Positions 16,909 through 21,820 of a stretch of 21,820 bases of DNA are shown one piece after another; position 1 is the stretch's first letter; every line of letters starts with the position of its first letter. The notes under the pieces were generated by a model. The model searched no databases. It had not been told where the DNA came from and saw only the letters and a program-made list of their open reading frames with translations. This DNA is from an archaeon (lineage in GTDB: Archaea; EX4484-52; B79-G9), in NCBI GenBank assembly GCA_030594585.1, contig JAUVEX010000004.1:1-21820 (forward strand), given 5' to 3'. Made by a program: the position numbers and the translations under genes.

Positions 16909-17057
16909 AACCACCGACTTTAGCCGGTGGTTTGGTTGGTTAAGTTTCAAGCTTTTCAGAAATTTGCGAAACAAATTTCCTACATTTCTGAAATGCAGGA
17001 AATGCGTTATGCATTTCCGAAATTCCAACACCTTCCTCTGCTGGCTGAAGCCAGCAG
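16909..17057 (+). repeat. Cluster of perfect hairpins, possible IS200/IS605-like MITE remnant or structured leader
   Basis: The gap at 16848-17073 has no gene but at least four perfect stem-loops. They are AACCACCG/CGGTGGTT with loop ACTTTAGC (16909-16932); an 8-bp stem GAAATTTG/CAAATTTC (16959-16979); GGAAATGC/GCATTTCC with a 5-base loop (16998-17018); and CTGCTGGC/GCCAGCAG with a TGAA loop (17038-17057). A competing 10-bp stem pairs 16954-16963 with 16984-16993 and excludes the second hairpin. The outer hairpins, with CGACTTTAGC and GGCTGAAGCC cores, recall from memory the terminal palindromes of IS200/IS605 elements. No transposase is present, so this would be a non-autonomous remnant. A cis-regulatory RNA or small ncRNA is an alternative. 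None of the hairpins is followed by a U-tract, so they are not ordinary terminators. Confidence 0.5.
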
Positions 17058-17062
17058 TTTCC

Positions 17063-17068
17063 GGTGAT
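17063..17068 (+). promoter_or_regulatory. Shine-Dalgarno site GGTGAT for the 17074 gene
   Basis: GGTGAT lies five bases before ATG 17074, an optimal archaeal spacing. It starts only six bases after the last hairpin stem, so folding of the leader could affect access to it. Confidence 0.65.
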
Positions 17069-17073
17069 TGTAA

Positions 17074-18291
17074 ATGAAAAAAGGATATTTTTCAATTGAT
17101 ATGATTATAAGCCTTGTAATATTCTTGCTGATTGTAAGCATTTCGTTTTATTATTTAAGTTATATGTCAAGGCCCCCGGAGCCGATAACAGCTGTCCTTA
17201 AGACAGCAGCATTTGATTTTGCTGAACAGATAGAAGAAAATATCAGCTGGAGTATCTATACGATGCCGATTTTTATCGAGTCCGGCAATGATTCAAAAAC
17301 AGTAATTGAAAAAAAATTCTACCCTGAAAGCGATGTTGATTTGAATTCCATTATTGTTGAAGATGAAAACCTAAGCGAAATAAATTCAAGCTTTGATGAC
17401 AACACAATTATATTCACACCAACAATTAAAACAGGTAAAAATAACTATTATTTAATCTACACAAAAAACACAGCACTTGCTGCGCGCGAATATACAACTG
17501 ATCTAAATGCAGCAGGCACATGGATAAATAATTCTCTTATGAATGTGTCTATTGCAACAACAGGCATCTCAAAAATAGAATTCAACAGCGTATCCATACT
17601 AAAAGGCATTGGAGCAAATCTTACAACATCAAGCGTGCCTGACCTGACCTCAAGTGCTGTTCGCGCAAAAAGGGCATATGATAACGGAATAGCCGTAAAA
17701 CTATACAACAACAACTCAAAAATAATCGTAACATCCAACCACACATTTGACCCCATAATATATATTACAAAAACATTTACAAGCCAATACAATGGAAGCG
17801 CTAATTCAATTACATCGTCAGGACTTCAGTTCAATTCAATTATAGATTTTATTGATGTCTATGGGGGTGGTGAGGGAATTGCAGTAATCGGAAACAGCAT
17901 GAATGTATCGCTTTACAATAACACTTATAATGAAATACGGATTTACAATGTGACGGAATTTGAGATATATCTTCATGAAGGAACATACGCAAACGCGCTT
18001 CTTGAAAAAGATATGTATTTAAATCCGCCGGATATCGTTCTTTTGATGCCTGAAGAAGTGAGCGGCATATCTGTGGATTCTCTTTCTACGCTTGGCAATA
18101 CTGATTATGAAACCATAAAAGAGACATTTGCAGAAGGCATTGATTTTAATCTCACGATATACAATACATCTATTGGGATTGAAAGGCCAATTGATGTTAC
18201 AGTTATTACTATAAAATATCCTGTATTAGTTGTTGACCGTTTCAAAAAGAGCAATAGAACTGAGCTGGATGTTGCGGTGATGGTGGGTTAA
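17074..18291 (+). CDS. Pilin-like protein with class III signal peptide (405 aa)
   Basis: The N-terminus MKKGYFSIDMIISLVIFLL is a prepilin-type signal: basic residues, a Gly at the cleavage point, then a hydrophobic stem (residues 7-30). Cutting after KKG would put Asp at position +5, where classical type IV pilins have Glu. The rest (about 370 residues) is beta-rich and contains many N-x-S/T sequons, with no named domain recognised. At 405 residues it is much larger than a major pilin, fitting a minor or tip subunit. It has a strong GGTGAT site five bases upstream. Its stop overlaps the next start by one base (TAATG), so the two are co-translated. It would be processed by a prepilin peptidase and placed in a filament or the outer membrane face; no assembly ATPase is visible nearby. 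Confidence 0.85.
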   Translation: MKKGYFSIDMIISLVIFLLIVSISFYYLSYMSRPPEPITAVLKTAAFDFAEQIEENISWSIYTMPIFIESGNDSKTVIEKKFYPESDVDLNSIIVEDENLSEINSSFDDNTIIFTPTIKTGKNNYYLIYTKNTALAAREYTTDLNAAGTWINNSLMNVSIATTGISKIEFNSVSILKGIGANLTTSSVPDLTSSAVRAKRAYDNGIAVKLYNNNSKIIVTSNHTFDPIIYITKTFTSQYNGSANSITSSGLQFNSIIDFIDVYGGGEGIAVIGNSMNVSLYNNTYNEIRIYNVTEFEIYLHEGTYANALLEKDMYLNPPDIVLLMPEEVSGISVDSLSTLGNTDYETIKETFAEGIDFNLTIYNTSIGIERPIDVTVITIKYPVLVVDRFKKSNRTELDVAVMVG

Positions 18292-18965
18292 TGAAAGCAA
18301 GAAAACGCGCAAAAAAAGGAGGCCTGCACACAATAGAGTCATTTATTGCGTTTATGATTGTAATGAGTTTCTTATTTTTTATAATGCCCGCAATAACGAA
18401 TATTTCGGACACAACCGAAAGCAAGATGAAATATATTCATGGTGCGCTTACCACTCTTGAAAAAAACGGAAACCTGCGCGAATACGCGATAAGTAAAAAT
18501 ATTACGGGTTTAAACAAAAGCATGTATGAGCTGATTCCATCAACCTATAATTTTACTGTCGGTATATCATCTGTAAATGCGTCAGACAAAAGCACCTCGG
18601 GAAATTATTCTTTTAATTACTCAGCAGATGCCGGAAAAATTGATTATGTGTTTCTTGATATAGTGTTTTTAAGTGCAGAGGATCCTAAAATTTATGTCAA
18701 TGGAGGCAGTGTGTTAAGCCAATCTGGCGTCGTTTCAGGAAACAGGGAAACCATTGACCTAACAAGCAGCACCATAACAGGAGAAAACAAAGTACAGTTT
18801 AATTTTACAGGAACAGCAACCTTTGATTATCGGCTTTTGGTATCTCAAACAGAAATTCTTGAGGGCATTCCGGATGGAAAAGACATTATTATAGTAAATT
18901 ATGTGTTGTCCGGCACAAACAGCACATTTATGCCAACAGAAGTGAGGATATATCTATGGGATTAA
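18291..18965 (+). CDS. Pilin-like protein with class III signal peptide and Glu+5 (224 aa)
   Basis: The N-terminus is very basic and ends in AKKGG, followed by LHTIESFIAFMIVMSFLFF. Cleavage after the second Gly puts Glu at +5, the residue that pairs with the N-terminal amine of the neighbouring subunit in type IV pilin assembly. The hydrophobic stem covers residues 17-36, and the remaining 185 residues look like a beta-rich head with sequons such as NIT, NFT and NYS. The start overlaps the previous stop by one base, with GGTGAT at 18276-18281 inside the upstream gene. The end overlaps the next gene by ten bases. The size and operon position fit a minor pilin. No named head domain is recognised. 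Confidence 0.87.
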   Translation: MKARKRAKKGGLHTIESFIAFMIVMSFLFFIMPAITNISDTTESKMKYIHGALTTLEKNGNLREYAISKNITGLNKSMYELIPSTYNFTVGISSVNASDKSTSGNYSFNYSADAGKIDYVFLDIVFLSAEDPKIYVNGGSVLSQSGVVSGNRETIDLTSSTITGENKVQFNFTGTATFDYRLLVSQTEILEGIPDGKDIIIVNYVLSGTNSTFMPTEVRIYLWD

Positions 18966-19573
18966 AAAATCATAAATCACCAGCAATAAAAAAAGGGCAG
19001 ATGTTTATTGTAGGGGCATTTGTTATTTGCATACTTCTTGCAACTGCTGCTGTCGGGAAAAATGCCATAAAAATTTATGCTCCTGAGGATACAACAAAAA
19101 ATATGTTCTCAAATATATTGTCCGAGAGCAAAAACACTGTCAATATAATTGCAAAGGAAAACCTGACATCCAAAAATATGGAAAACCGGCTTCTTGAATA
19201 CCTGGCATTTACAAGCCGCGTGGGTGAAGAACACAAGATAAATCTTTCAGGATATTTTCTGGTGGCAATGCCCACAGGCAATGATTTGAATGTGACTCTT
19301 GTGAATTTTAACAAAAAACCAATGACAGGCATTAAAATTTGTGTAAATTCGAGCGAAAAAACAATAAATTCATTAACACATAACAATGCCGCAACAATTA
19401 CATTTACCAATGTCCCGGATTATCTAAAATTTAACTACACATACAGCGAATACAACGGCACGGCCACAGAAACACTGACAGAAGAAATAAACACAACGAA
19501 ACGGCTTTTTTCATACCTAAAACTAAGATTTTTGTCAGGAGAAGACATAAAACAAAGCGTGTCTTTTAACTAA
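18956..19573 (+). CDS. Pilin-like protein with KKGQ class III signal peptide (205 aa)
   Basis: After a 14-residue basic leader ending IKKG, the mature start QMFIVGAFVICILL gives Gln at +1, the commonest archaeal pilin and archaellin processing site (KKG|Q). The stem covers residues 16-34. The remainder holds a predicted helix (about 45-75) and a beta-rich head with MTGIKICVNSSEK and several sequons. ATG 18956 lies inside the end of the previous gene (ten-base overlap) with a weak upstream GTGAGG, so the three genes 17074-19573 behave as one operon. It lacks an acidic residue at +5, unlike its two upstream neighbours. Confidence 0.85.
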   Translation: MGLKNHKSPAIKKGQMFIVGAFVICILLATAAVGKNAIKIYAPEDTTKNMFSNILSESKNTVNIIAKENLTSKNMENRLLEYLAFTSRVGEEHKINLSGYFLVAMPTGNDLNVTLVNFNKKPMTGIKICVNSSEKTINSLTHNNAATITFTNVPDYLKFNYTYSEYNGTATETLTEEINTTKRLFSYLKLRFLSGEDIKQSVSFN

Positions 19574-19575
19574 AG

Positions 19576-19586
19576 TTTATATATAA
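19576..19586 (+). promoter_or_regulatory. TATA box for the 19605 gene
   Basis: TTTATATATAA lies in the 31-base gap, with its core centred about 25 bases before ATG 19605. With no Shine-Dalgarno site, this predicts a leaderless transcript that starts separately from the upstream three-gene operon. Confidence 0.6.
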
Positions 19587-19604
19587 CCTAAACGAAGTAT
19601 TTTT

Positions 19605-20327
19605 ATGAGAAAAAGAAAAGCAATATCTCCGATATTATCGGGGGTTCTTTTTATCGCAATTGTAAACATTGCCGTGATAATAGTAACACAAACAGGGATG
19701 CCCGCGATAGAAAAGATGCAGGATGCAGCAGCAATAGATCAGGCAAAAGACACATTAACAACACTTGATAAAGTTATCCGCGAAGTTGCAGCTGAAGGCA
19801 AAAGTTCAACCCGTGTTGTGCCAATACAATTAAAAAAAGGCACACTTACTGTTGACAATGAATCAGATAAAATATATTATATGATAGAAACCGAGGCAGA
19901 AGTGATATCCCCAAGAACGAAAGTGAATATAGGGAACCTTTATTTTGCGTCCAATGCAAATGTCATTGTTAAAGACAACGGAACCCATTTCATAATGGAA
20001 AACGAGCACGAGAAAATAGCATTTCACAAGCTTGGAAATACGACAAGCTTTGTCTCAATAAACGCCTCAACTGTCATGGATTACATGTATCTGAAAGATA
20101 CAGGCACTTATCTTCCTGCGAGTTTAAGTGTAATTGTTGACAACGACCCTTTACAGGAAGCAGGAAACGGATACACACGGGCTGAGACAATAGGCACAGG
20201 GCTCATGCGAGGTAGGATAATAGCCCATGTGAATCAGTCAGTTTCTGATTACGACATATACTTTACACTTGAAGGCGGGGCAGATTTCATGCAGGTTGAA
20301 GTCAGGAATTATGTTTCTCATTCTTAA
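19605..20327 (+). CDS. Archaellin/pilin-like protein (240 aa)
   Basis: The N-terminus MRKRKAISPILSGVLFIAIV matches the archaeal type IV pilin N-terminal pattern, with basic residues then A/G before [IV]SPI. The hydrophobic stem covers about residues 7-29. An amphipathic helix (about 33-65) leads into a beta-rich head containing GKSSTRVVPIQLKKGTLTVD and YMIETEAEVISP, a kind of head common in pilin-like proteins of small archaea (from memory). Sequons occur at NGT, NTT, NAS and NQS. It has its own TATA box and no Shine-Dalgarno site. It may be a main filament subunit or another minor pilin; the sequence does not settle which. Confidence 0.86.
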   Translation: MRKRKAISPILSGVLFIAIVNIAVIIVTQTGMPAIEKMQDAAAIDQAKDTLTTLDKVIREVAAEGKSSTRVVPIQLKKGTLTVDNESDKIYYMIETEAEVISPRTKVNIGNLYFASNANVIVKDNGTHFIMENEHEKIAFHKLGNTTSFVSINASTVMDYMYLKDTGTYLPASLSVIVDNDPLQEAGNGYTRAETIGTGLMRGRIIAHVNQSVSDYDIYFTLEGGADFMQVEVRNYVSHS

Positions 20328-20331
20328 AAAA

Positions 20332-20339
20332 CATATAAA
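20332..20339 (+). promoter_or_regulatory. TATA box for the 20364 gene
   Basis: CATATAAA is centred about 28 bases before ATG 20364, again a leaderless arrangement without a Shine-Dalgarno site. Confidence 0.5.
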
Positions 20340-20363
20340 CTATTAAAAACACAAAAAGATATT

Positions 20364-21320
20364 ATGAAAAAGGGCATTACTCCGATTATCGCGATTGTTC
20401 TTCTTTTGATGATGACTGTTGCAGCCTTTGGGCTTACATTTGTCTGGGTGCAATCAACTCAGAGTGATTTACAGGAAAATGTGGGGGAGGATATCAGCGC
20501 CATACGGGAGAAGATGAGTACTTGTATCTCAATTGAATCCGTTTCAGAGCATAATGTTTATTTAAGAAATTGCGGGGAAGGCATACTTAAAAGTTCTTTG
20601 TTGTCTGTATATATTGATGGAATTCCTACTGCTTCAATGTTATCGCCTTTAACAGTAGACCCTGAGGATGTCGGGACAATAACATTGAATTTAACAAATG
20701 TGCCGATAAAAAACACCATGGATTTGAAAATCACATCTTCGGGTACAGTACATGCAACAGCGCGAATAAGGCCATTGAAAAACCTAATTGATAATCCTGG
20801 TTTTGAGGAAGGTGTGTGGGGGCCTGCAGGAGATTGCAATTGCGGCATATGTAGCTGCGCTGGCGGTTCCTGTAGCGCTATTCCCGGAGGTTCTGGTTGC
20901 GGCATTTATGCGCTGCCGCCTCAAGGAGGTTGTGATGCATTTTTTACCGCATTTACAGCAGAAGGCTATTCGGGGAGCAACTCATTGAATCTCACAGGAC
21001 AAAATGCTGTGGCTTGTAATGCAAAAGACATGAATGATTTTGAAAGCGGCAAAACATACACATTCAGTTTTAAATACAAACATATTTCAGGAATTGGCGG
21101 AAATTATTGTATTTGGGTAGGGGGTTGTAATACCTGTAATCCGGCAATCCCTGCAGGAACACTGACATCAACAGAATGGTCAAGCTATACTATAACATTT
21201 AACCCAGAAGTATGCACAACACAACTTTCGCCGTTTTTCTATGCGGGCTCAAGTGTACAAATTTCAGAAAATCATTATGATGATGTTTACCTTATAGCGG
21301 GGTTTGAATTAGCGAAGTGA
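20364..21320 (+). CDS. Pilin stem fused to a carbohydrate-binding-like jelly-roll with a cysteine cluster (318 aa)
   Basis: The N-terminus MKKGITPIIAIVLLLMM is a class III signal, with cleavage expected after KKG and a stem at residues 5-28. Residues 54-136 form a small beta domain with a Cys pair (54, 70) and the NCGEGIL...VYIDG pattern common in archaeal pilin heads. From residue 140, NLIDNPGFEEG, SGSNSLNL, SGKTYTFSFKYKH, EWSSYTITF and DDVYL follow the order typical of CBM4/9/22-type jelly-rolls. An insertion at 158-190 carries seven cysteines (158, 160, 163, 165, 170, 179, 190), and five more occur later (218, 249, 255, 258, 284). This suggests a tip-located binding subunit for a sugar or surface ligand, by inference. 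Clustered CxC and CxxC spacing could bind metal or form disulfides. The stop overlaps the next gene's upstream ATG. Confidence 0.85.
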   Translation: MKKGITPIIAIVLLLMMTVAAFGLTFVWVQSTQSDLQENVGEDISAIREKMSTCISIESVSEHNVYLRNCGEGILKSSLLSVYIDGIPTASMLSPLTVDPEDVGTITLNLTNVPIKNTMDLKITSSGTVHATARIRPLKNLIDNPGFEEGVWGPAGDCNCGICSCAGGSCSAIPGGSGCGIYALPPQGGCDAFFTAFTAEGYSGSNSLNLTGQNAVACNAKDMNDFESGKTYTFSFKYKHISGIGGNYCIWVGGCNTCNPAIPAGTLTSTEWSSYTITFNPEVCTTQLSPFFYAGSSVQISENHYDDVYLIAGFELAK

Positions 21321-21325
21321 TGTTT

Positions 21326-21820
21326 ATGGAAACAGAAATGCCTAATGATTCATATGATGAATACAATGGTGAAGAAAAGAAGAACAAAAATACTTTTAAA
21401 ATTGCATTAGTATTGCTGGTTCTTTTTATAGGGGTTTTGCTTGTAATTTATGCCTTTTTCTCTTTAGATTCAAAATCCGATTCAAATAATACCCTTTCTG
21501 GAGAAACGCCTGATGAAAATAATGCCCCCACAACAAAGGACAAAGTTAAATCGTTTTTGGTTACTTATGAATATACTAATTCAAAGTTTATTTTTTCAAT
21601 AAAAAATATATGCGACAAATCAATAGGGTCTTTGAGTGTAATCGTGGATAGTGTGCAATTCGAATATACTGTATCTTCGGGTAAACTGCCTTTGCAGAAA
21701 AATGAAAGCATGTCTTTTATTGTTGAAAAGCAATTCTGTGATAAAGAGCATAAGGTGACTGTAATTGCAGATGACGAAGAACAGAAAATAACAACCTATC
21801 CGCTCGTATGCGCCTTTATG
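21326..21820 (+). CDS. Single-pass membrane protein with extracellular beta domain (3' partial)
   Basis: The frame is open to the right edge, giving 165 codons. Start 21326 is chosen because GTGAT (21317-21321) lies four bases upstream; an ATG at 21320, overlapping the previous TGA, would add two residues. The protein has an acidic, then lysine-rich 23-residue N-tail, one membrane helix (about 24-46), a polar linker rich in N, S and D, and then a beta domain with FSIKNICDKSIGSLSVIVD and FIVEKQFCDKEHKV. Its Cys and strand pattern resembles the small head domain of the preceding pilin fusion (residues 54-136). The helix lacks a clear prepilin cleavage motif, so this is probably a membrane-anchored partner of the same operon rather than a pilin. 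The function is unknown. Confidence 0.8.
   Translation, partial: METEMPNDSYDEYNGEEKKNKNTFKIALVLLVLFIGVLLVIYAFFSLDSKSDSNNTLSGETPDENNAPTTKDKVKSFLVTYEYTNSKFIFSIKNICDKSIGSLSVIVDSVQFEYTVSSGKLPLQKNESMSFIVEKQFCDKEHKVTVIADDEEQKITTYPLVCAFM

Noticed and set aside
16909..16932. First hairpin as a terminator for the 16326 gene
   Set aside because: It lies over 60 bases downstream and is followed by TTGG-rich sequence instead of a T-tract; archaeal termination relies mainly on U-runs.
17434..17470. YLIYTKN in the first pilin-like protein as a match to the shared YTKG domain
   Set aside because: Only a few residues agree and neither NPSFGF nor the LRPGxHQL motif follows, so it is probably chance.

Overview
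The window looks like chromosome from an archaeon, most likely a DPANN-type lineage; the exact group cannot be named from sequence alone. The evidence is a run of short proteins with archaeal class III (prepilin-type) signal peptides, TATA boxes placed so that several mRNAs would be leaderless, and GGTGAT-type Shine-Dalgarno sites. All genes lie on the plus strand. There are no RNA genes, no CRISPR array and no transposase gene.

Layout. (1) Positions 3-16289 are one uninterrupted reading frame that enters from the left edge: a giant surface protein of at least 5,428 residues in this window, with its N-terminus outside. It is built from repeated modules. The left half is an array of Ig-like scaffold domains carrying three DUF2341/FG-GAP propeller modules and one different eight-unit propeller, each inserted at the same loop of an Ig-like domain. 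The right half has three copies of a cysteine-rich superunit, two of them carrying the same kind of eight-unit propeller at one equivalent point while the middle copy has none. Two more Ig-like domains and a C-terminal domain of about 140 residues finish it. (2) Positions 16326-16847 encode a small secreted protein that is a free-standing relative of that C-terminal domain. (3) Positions 16848-17073 are non-coding and packed with hairpins, possibly a small palindromic mobile-element remnant or a structured 5' leader. (4) Positions 17074-21320 hold five genes with prepilin-like N-termini; the fifth fuses a pilin stem to a carbohydrate-binding-module-like jelly-roll with a cysteine cluster. (5) A single-pass membrane protein starts at about 21326 and runs off the right edge.

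How the parts may work together (inference): the locus reads as a cell-surface adhesion or appendage system. The giant protein would be a long fibre displaying many exchangeable beta-propellers, the small protein may cap, anchor or assemble with it through the shared domain, and the pilin-like proteins would form a type IV pilus-like filament or its minor and tip subunits. No assembly ATPase, platform protein or prepilin peptidase is inside the window. The most notable feature is the repeated plug-in of whole propellers into scaffold domains, with uninterrupted copies of the same scaffolds in the same protein for comparison.
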